This document shows positions 25,315-33,554 of a stretch of 64,000 nucleotides of DNA, piece by piece. Both the position numbers and the translations under genes were made by a program. Origin of the DNA: Mesorhizobium caraganae (lineage in GTDB: Bacteria > Pseudomonadota > Alphaproteobacteria > Rhizobiales > Rhizobiaceae); contig NZ_JAFCGY010000018.1 of the NCBI RefSeq assembly GCF_016836705.1, positions 53,535-117,534 of the forward strand, given 5' to 3'. Below the pieces are notes generated by a model that worked only from the letters and a program-made list of their open reading frames with translations, made no database searches and had not been told where the DNA came from. Positions within the stretch are counted from its first letter, which is position 1. Each line of letters starts with the position of its first letter.

Positions 25315-27804
25315 TCATCCGGCCTTGCGCAATTTTCGCGCAAGGCCGTTCCAACGATATTTGTCCGTCCCCTTTGCCGGCCCCGCTGGATTCAGCAGCG
25401 TCATGGAGGCGTTGAAAGGTTGCGGCCTGGCTATCGCATAGCCTTGCGCATAGTCGACGCCGATGGTCTTCAGTGCCGCGATGATGCCGTCGCTTTCGAC
25501 GAATTCGGCAATGGTGCGCTTGCCCATCACCTTGCCGATATGATGGATCATCTCGACCATGGCACGGTCGATCCGATCCTCCAGCATGTCCTTGACGAAG
25601 CTGCCGTCGATTTTCAGATAGTCGACGGGCAGGTGTTTCAGGTAGGCGAAGGACGACATGCCGGAGCCGAAGTCGTCGAGGGCGAAGCGGCAACCCAAGC
25701 CGCGCAGATCGGCAATGAAGCGCATGGCATTGGCGAGATCGGCGATGGCGCTGGTCTCCGTGATCTCCAGACAAATCATTTTCGGCGGAATGCCATAGGC
25801 AAGAAACTGCTCGCGCAGGAAGCCGAGGAAGGTCTCGTCGCCGAAGCTGGCGCCGGAAAGATTGATGGCACAAGTGGTGATGGGGGAGGCCGTTCGATCG
25901 GCGAGGCGCGCCGCCAGGACGCCGAAGGTGTTGCGCACGACCCAACGGTCGATCGACGGCATCAACCCATAGCGCTCGGCCGCCGGAATGAAGCTGGCGG
26001 GCGAGACGACGAGACCGTCCTCGTCGGTCAACCGCAGCAGGATCTCGATATGCGCGCCGGCTTCGGCGGCCGCCTCGTTCAGCGGCCAGATCTCCTGGGC
26101 ATGAAGCGCAAAGCGATTTTCTTCCAGCGCGGCATGGAGGCGCTGAACCCAGGCCATCTCGCCGAAGCGTTCGCGCAAGGCGACATCGCTGTCGCTGTGC
26201 AGCTGAACCCGGTTGCGGCCTTTTTCCTTGGCCATGTAGCAGGCGACATCCGCAGCCCGCAGGGTCTCTTCAAGCGTGATTTCGGCATTGGTGATCTGAA
26301 CCATGCCGATACTGACGCTGCTGTTGAAGGGCCTGGCATCCCAGGTGAAATGCAGGTCCTGAACCGTTGCACGCAGGCGTTCGGCGATATCGACAGCGAG
26401 ATCCGGACTGCAATCGAACAGCAGAACGCCGAACTCGTCGCCACCCAGCCGCGCCAGCATGTCGCCCGGTCGCAGCGCATTGCCGAGGAGAACGGAAATC
26501 TGCCGCAGCAACTGATCGCCGGCCGCATGGCCACACGTATCGTTGACAAGCTTGAACTGATCGAGATCCAGGTACATCAGAGCGTGCTGGCGGGACTTGT
26601 GACGCAATTCGGCGATTTCCGACGCCAGCCGGCTTTCGAAGTCGTGGCGGTTGGCAAGTCCGGTCAGCGCGTCATGCGAGGCCTGCCAGGAGAGCCGCTC
26701 GATGTAGTCCTGCTCGCGCGTCATGTCGTGGAAAGCCAGCACTGCGCCAACCACATGGCCGGAAATGAGCAGTGGTGCCCCGGTCAGCGCCACGGGAATG
26801 ACCGAGCCGTCGTCGCGCTGCAGTAGTTGCGGGCGGACGTTGGGGCGACGTGGCTCGCCAGCCAGCAGGCGTTCCGCCAACCCGAGTTCCTCGACACCGG
26901 TGTCCTTGTCCAGCAAGCGGAACAGCGAGGTGATCGGCTTGCCCCTGGCCGTGTGGAGCGAGTGTGCCAGCAGCCGCTCCGCGACGGGGTTCATGTAGTC
27001 CACCAGTCCGTCCGCTTGCGTGCTGATGACAGCCTGGCCAATCGAGGCGAGGGTGATCTGGGCGCGCTCGCGTTCGGCATTGAGGGCGGATTGGAAAGCC
27101 CGGCGCTGCGCCAGCAGTTTGCGGGTGCGCCACACGGCGAGCAGGATGAGCAAGGCGGCGGTAGCCAGGTTGGCGAGCGTCAGCGCCACCTTGATGAAAC
27201 GGGATCCCTCGCCGAGGCTGTCGGAGAAGGCCTTGGAAAGGGGACCGATCAGATGGTTGAGTTGATGGATTTGCGCTTTCCAGGTGCTGATTTGCGCAGC
27301 CGAAACTGCCCCTTCCAGAAATCCTTGGTGGATCGTGGTGCCGAGCCGATCGATTTCAAGAATCATGCTGTCGGCGGCCGTCCAATGCTGGATGGCAATG
27401 TCGAGATAGCTCACCTTGCGGAAGTTCTGGAACAGCCAGATCAATCCCGCCAGATCGTCAGGGTGGTTGCCGCCCTGCAGGAAGCCGGCGCGGGCGGCGC
27501 TGATGTCGGGTTCGGGTTGCTCGAGGGCAAGTCGAGCCGAACGATCGGCGAGCGGAACAGCGATGGCTCCGCGATACTCGTTGAAGAATTCTTCGTTGCC
27601 GGTTTCGGCATAGAGACTGAGAAAATAGATGGCCTGCTTCTGTCCCTTGGACCAGTGGCTCTCGCCGCCGACATAGGCGCGTACCGCCGAGAGCGTGTAA
27701 AGGCTACCGCTGGCAACCAGGGCCTGGACAAGAACCACGAGGATGAATGGCCAGACCAGCCCGAGAAGACGGGGGCTGGTGTCTGTTGGTGACAGCCTCA
27801 TCAA
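25315..27804 (-). CDS. Membrane GGDEF-EAL protein with PAS domain (cyclic-di-GMP turnover)
   Basis: 829 aa. N-terminal helix (~15-35), a ~180-residue periplasmic sensor, a second helix (~212-230), a PAS domain (~250-365), GGDEF (~375-535) with intact RLGGDEFGVLL, and EAL (~560-820). The EAL motif is EIL here (HIEILLRL), but the other catalytic groups are kept: INLSGASF, LEITETSAI, ALDDFGSGMSSFAYL, LKIDGSFVKDM, AEFVESD. So it may both make and break c-di-GMP, controlling motility or exopolysaccharide. The plus-strand frames over it are shadows. Confidence 0.93.
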   Translation of the reverse strand: MMRLSPTDTSPRLLGLVWPFILVVLVQALVASGSLYTLSAVRAYVGGESHWSKGQKQAIYFLSLYAETGNEEFFNEYRGAIAVPLADRSARLALEQPEPDISAARAGFLQGGNHPDDLAGLIWLFQNFRKVSYLDIAIQHWTAADSMILEIDRLGTTIHQGFLEGAVSAAQISTWKAQIHQLNHLIGPLSKAFSDSLGEGSRFIKVALTLANLATAALLILLAVWRTRKLLAQRRAFQSALNAERERAQITLASIGQAVISTQADGLVDYMNPVAERLLAHSLHTARGKPITSLFRLLDKDTGVEELGLAERLLAGEPRRPNVRPQLLQRDDGSVIPVALTGAPLLISGHVVGAVLAFHDMTREQDYIERLSWQASHDALTGLANRHDFESRLASEIAELRHKSRQHALMYLDLDQFKLVNDTCGHAAGDQLLRQISVLLGNALRPGDMLARLGGDEFGVLLFDCSPDLAVDIAERLRATVQDLHFTWDARPFNSSVSIGMVQITNAEITLEETLRAADVACYMAKEKGRNRVQLHSDSDVALRERFGEMAWVQRLHAALEENRFALHAQEIWPLNEAAAEAGAHIEILLRLTDEDGLVVSPASFIPAAERYGLMPSIDRWVVRNTFGVLAARLADRTASPITTCAINLSGASFGDETFLGFLREQFLAYGIPPKMICLEITETSAIADLANAMRFIADLRGLGCRFALDDFGSGMSSFAYLKHLPVDYLKIDGSFVKDMLEDRIDRAMVEMIHHIGKVMGKRTIAEFVESDGIIAALKTIGVDYAQGYAIARPQPFNASMTLLNPAGPAKGTDKYRWNGLARKLRKAG

Positions 27805-28131
27805 GCTTCCATGGGAATAGCCATGGCTCCTCGCGAATTGCCTGCCGACCAGATGCCGGCCAGCCGACGCCCTTTCCCCATGTCGCCCATATCCGGCGAC
27901 GCTTGTTTGACTAGCCTACGGGCAATAACAGCCAATAAATTCTTCGGCTATTTGCTTCCGGATTGGCCCGATTTCTGTAAAACTTGCCTACGCGGCGTCA
28001 GGTGCAATCTTTCGCAAAAGCTGCATTGTATTCGAGTAAACTACAAGAATACATTCGCGGTCGGAGGCCTGCAAGAGCGGCGGAAACACTGTGTGACCGC
28101 ATGCTTGATTGCGTTGCGGGGTTTGATTGCG
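27805..28131. other. Intergenic region upstream of the GGDEF-EAL gene
   Basis: 327 bases between the GGDEF-EAL start and the IclR-gene stop, both minus strand. It should hold the promoter of the GGDEF-EAL gene, but I could not pick out a convincing one. It is less GC-rich than its surroundings around 27915-27960 and 28010-28060. A 121-codon plus-strand frame crossing it has no recognisable domain and was not called. Confidence 0.4.
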
Positions 28132-28884
28132 CTAGGTGAGGTTGCCAGCTTTCGCGCCAGCGCGTTCAAGGGCTGATGCGTCCTCGCCGAAGGCACGCGT
28201 GGCACGGGCCGCCGCCTCCAGAAGGGTCGGCGTCATGCGCCGCAGGAACGCCGCGTCGACACGCATGCTCGGACCGGCAAGCGTCAATGCCCCAAGCAAA
28301 ATGTGCCCGGGTCCGAACACTGGCGCCGACACGCCCGCCGTCTCCGGGTCGCGGTCGCCGATCGACAGATAGTGGCAGGCCTGGCGAATGGTCTCGTAAG
28401 GCTCGCCCGGCTGGCCTGAAAACGCCGCCAGCACGCGACCACCCGAGCCGGCGAGCAACGGCAGCACATCGCCTTCCCGGATCGTGTAGCGGATCGGGTG
28501 CTTGGACTCGACGCGATAGAGACAGGTACGGACGTCGCCCGAGCGGACATAGAAGGCGACGCTTTCCCAGCTCTGTTCGGCCAGGTCACGCATGATCGGT
28601 AGCAAGATGTCGATGGCCACCACCGAACGCTGGTAGAGCGCGCCAAGCCGGAAGGTGGCCGGCCCGATGCGGTAGCGGCCATCGTCGAGCCGCTCCAGCA
28701 ACTGCCCGCGCAGCAACGAGTTTGCCAGCCGCAATATGGTGCTCTTGTAGAGCCCGGTCCGCGCCGCGATTTCGGCCAGGCTAAGCGAACGGTCGGCGGT
28801 GGCGAAAGCGTCGAGAATGGCGATCGCGCGGTCGAGCGCGGCAACGCCATCGGCCTGTAACGGCTGGGATCGCGCTTCGGTCAT
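28132..28884 (-). CDS. IclR family transcriptional regulator
   Basis: 250 aa. N-terminal winged HTH (ALDRAIAILDAFATADRSLSLAEIAARTGLYKSTILRLANSLL) and C-terminal IclR effector domain (LAEQSWESVAFYVRSGDVRTCLYRVES, SGGRVLAAFSG, GDRDPETAGVSAPVFGPGHILLGALTLAGP). IclR regulators usually control an adjacent catabolic operon and respond to one of its intermediates. It is divergent from tctC-tctB-tctA-CoA transferase-lyase, and the gap contains GTTCTGT/ACAGAAC inverted repeats suited to such a regulator. Confidence 0.92.
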   Translation of the reverse strand: MTEARSQPLQADGVAALDRAIAILDAFATADRSLSLAEIAARTGLYKSTILRLANSLLRGQLLERLDDGRYRIGPATFRLGALYQRSVVAIDILLPIMRDLAEQSWESVAFYVRSGDVRTCLYRVESKHPIRYTIREGDVLPLLAGSGGRVLAAFSGQPGEPYETIRQACHYLSIGDRDPETAGVSAPVFGPGHILLGALTLAGPSMRVDAAFLRRMTPTLLEAAARATRAFGEDASALERAGAKAGNLT

Positions 28885-28922
28885 CTGACGGACGGTTTCA
28901 TTCCAGTTTACTCGCTCGGACT

Positions 28923-29023
28923 AGAGCGTTTCACCGTTCCAGGGAAACGGCGAACCGCTCTATCTCTTTGTTTTTACGCAATTCCTGTGGGAAAACCGAT
29001 CACATTTTTCCTGGAATTGCTCT
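28923..29023. repeat. Composite palindromic repeat, family A copy 2
   Basis: Two units in tandem. The first (28923-28961) begins AGAGCG and ends CGCTCT with inner CCGTT/AACGG pairing. The second (28976-29023) is the family A element, ACGCAATTCC to GGAATTGCTCT, differing from copy 1 at a few bases. They are joined by ATCTCTTTGTTTTT. The element occupies most of the divergent IclR/tctC region, leaving the operator-promoter part beyond 29050. Confidence 0.8.
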
Positions 29024-29057
29024 ACGCCGACCGAAGCGATTGTGTCGCACATCACAT

Positions 29058-29095
29058 GTTCTGTCTAGTAGAACGTCGTTTCTGTTGACAGAACG
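29058..29095. promoter_or_regulatory. Probable IclR operator and tctC promoter region
   Basis: GTTCTGT (29058-29064) is matched by AGAAC (29070-29074) and by ACAGAAC (29088-29094); TTCTGT-TG-ACAGAA (29080-29093) is a perfect 6+6 palindrome and includes TTGACA, a possible -35. Repeated GTTC/GAAC half-sites are what IclR proteins typically bind. Lies 96 bases before the tctC start. Confidence 0.6.
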
Positions 29096-29190
29096 TACCG
29101 AAATCGGCATGAATTTTTGCCGAGCGGGTCTGTTTTCAGGCTACGTTTCTGGCAGGCACCGGAGGAGGTGTCGTGATTTGGAGGAATCCC

Positions 29191-30168
29191 ATGCTGAACA
29201 GACGCAGATTTTTGATGAGCACCGCGGCCGCAGGCGCTGCCGGTTTCGTCGCAACGCATTTGACGCCCGCCTTCGCTCAGGATGCACCGCAGATCCAGAT
29301 CTTCGTGCCGGCCGCGCCCGGCGGCGGCTGGGACCAGACAGGGCGCACCATCGACCAGGTGCTGCGCAGTGAAAAACTGATCTCCGGCTCGCAGATCACC
29401 AATGTCGGCGGCGCCGGCGGTACGGTCGGCCTGCCGCAGTTCATCAGCCAGTGGAAGGGCAAGGGCAATTCGCTGATGGTTGCCGGCATGGTCATGGTGG
29501 GCGCCATCATCGCCAACAAATCGGCCAACAACCTCTCCGAAGTCACGCCGATCGCCCGCCTCACCGGCGAGTTCGAGGCGCTCGTGGTGCCGGCGGATTC
29601 GCCGTTCAAGACGGCCGGCGATTTCGTTGCCGCGCTTAAAGCCGATCCGACCAAGGTGCCGGTTGCCGGCGGCTCGGCCGGCGGTTCCGACCACATATTG
29701 TTCGGCCTGATCGCCAAGACGGTCGGCGTTCCGGCAACCAACCTCTCTTATGTGCCGTTCGCCGGTGGCGGCGAGGCGCTGTCGGCGCTGCTCGGCAACC
29801 AGGTTGCGGCCGGCATTTCCGGCTTCGGCGAGTTCTCCGAGCAGATCAAGGCAGGCGCGCTTCGGTTGTTGGCGATCTCGGCCGACAAGCGCCAGGACGG
29901 CATTGACGCACCGACGATGAAGGAAGCCGGCATCGATGTCGAATTGTTCAACTGGCGCGGCGTCTTCGCACCGCCCGGCGTCTCCGACGCCGACAAGGCG
30001 GCGATGGTCACGATGATCGAAACCATGGCCAAGAGCGACGCCTGGGCAACCGAGTGCAAGAACCGCAACTGGACGCCCATCCTTCTGACCGGCGACGACT
30101 ATGCCAAATTCCTCGCCGACGACACCGCCCGCATCACCGCGATCCTCAAGGATCTCGGCCTCGCCTAA
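29191..30168 (+). CDS. tctC: Tripartite tricarboxylate transporter substrate-binding protein (system 2, Tat-type signal)
   Basis: 325 aa. The N-terminus LNRRRFLMSTAAAGAAGF has a twin-arginine motif and a weakly hydrophobic region ending at AFA, suggesting Tat rather than Sec export. The binding loop reads FVPAAPGGGWDQTGRTIDQ, with GGGWD in place of the Bug-family GGxxD; then VGGAGGTVGLPQF. The ATG is preceded by GGAGG; a GTG at 29173 is less likely. First gene of tctCBA, CoA transferase, citryl-CoA lyase-like, so it likely binds citrate or an analogue. Confidence 0.9.
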   Translation: MLNRRRFLMSTAAAGAAGFVATHLTPAFAQDAPQIQIFVPAAPGGGWDQTGRTIDQVLRSEKLISGSQITNVGGAGGTVGLPQFISQWKGKGNSLMVAGMVMVGAIIANKSANNLSEVTPIARLTGEFEALVVPADSPFKTAGDFVAALKADPTKVPVAGGSAGGSDHILFGLIAKTVGVPATNLSYVPFAGGGEALSALLGNQVAAGISGFGEFSEQIKAGALRLLAISADKRQDGIDAPTMKEAGIDVELFNWRGVFAPPGVSDADKAAMVTMIETMAKSDAWATECKNRNWTPILLTGDDYAKFLADDTARITAILKDLGLA

Positions 30169-30174
30169 ACCTCC

Positions 30175-30200
30175 AAGGGGGCGGCCAACACCGCCCCCTT
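30175..30200 (+). terminator. Attenuator-like hairpin between tctC and tctB
   Basis: AAGGGGGCGG (30175-30184) and CCGCCCCCTT (30191-30200) form a perfect 10-bp stem with loop CCAACA, starting 7 bases after the tctC stop. No long T-run follows. It may block 3' decay or end part of the transcripts so that binding protein exceeds permease, as in many uptake operons. Confidence 0.7.
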
Positions 30201-30295
30201 CCGACTTTGGCCTGCGGCATGGACATATCATGCGGTGGGAGTGAAACTGCGGATGCGGCCGGCGGGAGGATGGCGGCCATATTGGGAGGACATTG

Positions 30296-30832
30296 ATGAG
30301 CAGCAGCGACCAGCAGCCGGCGCCAACGCGCCTTGCCATGCCCGAATTGTTGATCGGCATCGGGCTTCTCGCCTGTGCCGCGGCCGTGGCGTGGCAGACC
30401 CTGGCGATCCCGGTGTCGCCGCTCTATTCCAAGGTCGGGCCGACCGTCTTTCCCTACATCACTATGACCGGCATGATCGTGCTTTCGCTGCTGCTCATCC
30501 TTGCCGCGGTGCGCGGCGGCTGGCAGCCGCAGGAGGAAAAGGAAACGCCGACCGACTTGAAGGCGATGGGCATCGTCGTTGCCGGCCTGGTCGCAAATCT
30601 GGTGCTGATCCAGCCGCTCGGTTTCACCGCCGCCTCCGTCATCATGTTCGTGCTTGTCTGTTACGGCTTCGGCAGCAGGCACACGCTGCGCGACGCGCTG
30701 ACTGGCCTGATCCTGGCGCTTGCCGCCTATTTCGGCTTTGCCAGGGCGCTCGGCGTCAACATCGGCGCCGGCTTCATCGAAAACCAGCTGAACACGGTGA
30801 TCGACGCGATCATCACGACGTTGAGGGGCTGA
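30296..30832 (+). CDS. tctB: Tripartite tricarboxylate transporter small permease TctB (system 2)
   Basis: 178 aa with four membrane helices (MPELLIGIGLLACAAAVAW, TVFPYITMTGMIVLSLLLIL, IVVAGLVANLVLIQPLGFTA, LTGLILALAAYFGFARALG). GGGAGGA lies just before the ATG, which is favoured over TTG at 30293. It carries the TctB feature of a helix with SKVGPTVFPYI. It sits 127 bases after tctC and 4 bases before tctA. Confidence 0.88.
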   Translation: MSSSDQQPAPTRLAMPELLIGIGLLACAAAVAWQTLAIPVSPLYSKVGPTVFPYITMTGMIVLSLLLILAAVRGGWQPQEEKETPTDLKAMGIVVAGLVANLVLIQPLGFTAASVIMFVLVCYGFGSRHTLRDALTGLILALAAYFGFARALGVNIGAGFIENQLNTVIDAIITTLRG

Positions 30833-30836
30833 CGCC

Positions 30837-32360
30837 ATGGAGACGCTCAGCCATCTCGGTCACGGATTTTCCGTCGCCTTCTCACCGATGAACCTGTTGT
30901 GGTGCCTGGTCGGCACCACGCTCGGCACCGCCATCGGCGTGCTGCCCGGCCTCGGGCCGGCACTAACCATCGCGCTTTTGTTGCCGATCACCTACCAGGT
31001 GGCGCCGGAGGCCTCCTTCATCCTGTTCGCCGGCATCTATTACGGCGCCATGTATGGCGGCTCGACGACGTCGATCCTGCTCAACACACCCGGCGAAAGC
31101 GCCACCATCGTCACCGCGCTGGAAGGCAACAGGATGGCCCGCTCCGGCCGTGGCGGCGCGGCACTGGCGACCTCGGCGATCGGCTCCTTCGTCGCTGGCA
31201 CCATCGGCACGCTGGGCGTCGCCTTCCTGGCGCCGGTGGTGGTGAAGTTCGCGCTGGCTTTCGGGCCGGCCGAATATTTCTCGCTGATGGTGCTCGCCTT
31301 CATCACGGTGTCAGCGGTGCTCGGCTCGTCGTCCGTGCGCGGCCTCACCAGCCTGTTCATCGGCTTCGTCATCGGCATGATCGGCGTCGACCTGCAGACC
31401 GGACAGCCGCGCTTCACCTTCGGCATGAACGAACTGCTCGACGGTGTCGATGTCATCATTGCCGCGGTCGGCCTGTTTGCGGTCGGCGAGACGCTCTACA
31501 TGGCCTCGCGCCGCTATGCCGGCAAGGACGAGATCGTGCCGCTCAAGGGCTCGCTCTACATGACGGCCGCCGAATGGGGGCGCTCGTGGAAGCCATGGCT
31601 GCGCGGCGCCTTAATCGGCTTCCCGATCGGCGCCATGCCTGCCGGCGGCGCCGAGATCCCGACCTTCCTGTCCTATGCCATCGAAAAGAAGCTGTCGAAG
31701 CACAAGGAGGAGTTCGGCACGGTCGGCGCCATCGAGGGCGTGGCCGGACCCGAAGCCGCCAACAATGCCTCAGCCGCCGGCGTGCTGGTGCCGATGCTGA
31801 CGCTCGGCCTGCCGACCTCGGCGACGGCCGCGATCATGCTGTCGGCCTTCCAGAGCTACGGTATCAATCCGGGACCGCTGCTGCTGACGACGCAGGCCGA
31901 TCTGGTCTGGGGCCTGATCGCCAGCCTGTTCATCGCCAACGTCATCCTGGTCATCCTCAACCTGCCGCTGATCGGGCTGTGGGTGCGGTTGTTGAAAATT
32001 CCGGCGCCGCAGCTCTACGCCGGCATCCTGGTGTTCGCCACCGTCGGCACCTACGGCATCTCGCAATCGCCGATCGATCTCATCATCCTCTACCTCCTGG
32101 GGGCCGCCGGCTTCCTGATGCGGCGCTTCGATTTCCCGACCGCGCCGGTGATCATCGGCATGATCCTGGGGCCGCTCGCCGAAACGCAGTTCCGCCGGGC
32201 GATGACGATCTCGAATGGAGACTGGTCGGTGTTCTACACCCACAAGCTGTCGCTGGTGCTGCTGATCCTTGCCTTCATCGGCCTCGCCGGTCCGCATATC
32301 TGGGCCTTCATTGAGCATAGGCGCCGGCGCGGACCGGAGCATGTGCCGGGCGATGCCTGA
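30837..32360 (+). CDS. tctA: Tripartite tricarboxylate transporter permease TctA (system 2)
   Basis: 507 aa. TctA signatures: LGTAIGVLPGLGPALTIALLLP near the N-terminus, YGAMYGGSTTSILLNTPGES, and AIEGVAGPEAANNASAAGVLVPMLTLGLP in the middle. About 12 membrane helices. Clearly a paralogue of the system 1 TctA, not a recent duplicate. Followed after 15 bases by the CoA-transferase gene. Confidence 0.93.
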   Translation: METLSHLGHGFSVAFSPMNLLWCLVGTTLGTAIGVLPGLGPALTIALLLPITYQVAPEASFILFAGIYYGAMYGGSTTSILLNTPGESATIVTALEGNRMARSGRGGAALATSAIGSFVAGTIGTLGVAFLAPVVVKFALAFGPAEYFSLMVLAFITVSAVLGSSSVRGLTSLFIGFVIGMIGVDLQTGQPRFTFGMNELLDGVDVIIAAVGLFAVGETLYMASRRYAGKDEIVPLKGSLYMTAAEWGRSWKPWLRGALIGFPIGAMPAGGAEIPTFLSYAIEKKLSKHKEEFGTVGAIEGVAGPEAANNASAAGVLVPMLTLGLPTSATAAIMLSAFQSYGINPGPLLLTTQADLVWGLIASLFIANVILVILNLPLIGLWVRLLKIPAPQLYAGILVFATVGTYGISQSPIDLIILYLLGAAGFLMRRFDFPTAPVIIGMILGPLAETQFRRAMTISNGDWSVFYTHKLSLVLLILAFIGLAGPHIWAFIEHRRRRGPEHVPGDA

Positions 32361-32375
32361 GCGATCTGGAGCGTC

Positions 32376-33554
32376 ATGACCGATCTGCTTGCCGGCATCC
32401 GTGTTCTCGACCTGACCAATGTGCTGGCCGGGCCTTACTGCGCCTACCAGCTGGCGCTGCTCGGCGCCGACGTCATCAAGGTCGAGGCGCCGCAAGGCGG
32501 CGATCTGGCGCGCCAGCTCGGCGCCTCGCCGGCGCTCAACAAAGCCGGCATGGGCGCATCGTTCCTGGCGCAGAACGCCGGCAAACGATCGGTGATGCTC
32601 GATCTCAAGAGCGAGGCCGATCGCGAACGCTTCCTCGACCTGGTCGCCTCGGCCGACGCGCTGGTCGAGAATTTTCGTCCCGGCGTGATGGAGCGCCTTG
32701 GGCTCGGCTATGAGAAGCTGAAAGAGGTTCGCCCCGGTCTCGTCTATTGCGCCATATCGGGGTTCGGCCAGACCGGGCCGATGCGCGACAATCCGGCCTA
32801 CGACCAGATCATCCAGGGGCTTTCCGGCATTATGAGCATCACCGGCACGCCGGAGACCGCACCCTTGCGGGTCGGTTATCCCGTCGCCGACACGCTGGGT
32901 GGACTGGTCGGGGCGTTCGCCATTGCCGCAGCACTTGTGAAGCAGAAGACCTCAGGCGAGGGCGCGTTTCTCGATGTCTCGATGCTCGAATGCACGCTGT
33001 CGGCGCTCGGCTGGCCGGTGTCCAACTACCTGACGGCCGGCGTCGAGCCAAAGCCGATGGGCAATGAGAACATGACGGCGGCGCCCTCCGGTGCGTTTCG
33101 CACCGGCGACGGCCTGCTCAACATCGCCGCCAACAAGCAGGAACAGTTCGTCACGCTGTGCCGGTTGATCGGTCAACCGGAGCTGGCATCGGATTCGCGC
33201 TTTGCCGAACGCGAGACGCGCAAGCAGAACCGTGCGGCGCTGAAGGCGCTGATCGAGACGGCTCTGGCCAGTGGCTCGGCCGCCGCCTGGGAAGAAAAGT
33301 TCAACCGCGCCGGCGTGCCGGCGGGCCGGGTGCTGACCATCCCGCAGGTGCTGGGCGAGCGCCAGGTGACTGAGCGCGACATGACCACCCGCTTCCAGGG
33401 CCTGCCCGGCATGGAGCAGCCGCTGACCGTCGTGCGCGGCGGCTTCATGGTCGATGGCCAGGCACCCTTGCCGGTCCTGCCGCCGCCTGAGCTCGGCGAA
33501 CACATGGACGAGGTTTTTTCCACCCTGCCGCCGCGCACCAGGAGAAGCGCGTGA
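32376..33554 (+). CDS. Family III (CaiB/BaiF) CoA-transferase
   Basis: 392 aa. The start LLAGIRVLDLTNVLAGPYC, the CoA-binding region GKRSVMLDLKS, and the catalytic aspartate in NPAYDQIIQGLSGIM (near residue 150) are those of class III CoA-transferases. These move CoA between an acyl-CoA donor and a carboxylate. Placed between a tricarboxylate transporter and a citryl-CoA lyase-like enzyme, its likely role is to form the CoA ester of the imported acid. The donor (acetyl-, succinyl- or other CoA) cannot be told. Confidence 0.92.
   Translation: MTDLLAGIRVLDLTNVLAGPYCAYQLALLGADVIKVEAPQGGDLARQLGASPALNKAGMGASFLAQNAGKRSVMLDLKSEADRERFLDLVASADALVENFRPGVMERLGLGYEKLKEVRPGLVYCAISGFGQTGPMRDNPAYDQIIQGLSGIMSITGTPETAPLRVGYPVADTLGGLVGAFAIAAALVKQKTSGEGAFLDVSMLECTLSALGWPVSNYLTAGVEPKPMGNENMTAAPSGAFRTGDGLLNIAANKQEQFVTLCRLIGQPELASDSRFAERETRKQNRAALKALIETALASGSAAAWEEKFNRAGVPAGRVLTIPQVLGERQVTERDMTTRFQGLPGMEQPLTVVRGGFMVDGQAPLPVLPPPELGEHMDEVFSTLPPRTRRSA

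Noticed and set aside
25231..26826. A 531-codon plus-strand frame
   Set aside because: Antisense to the GGDEF-EAL gene, which has clear motifs.
27811..28176. A 121-codon plus-strand frame in the gap before the IclR gene
   Set aside because: No recognisable domain, no good ribosome site, and it overlaps the IclR gene end.
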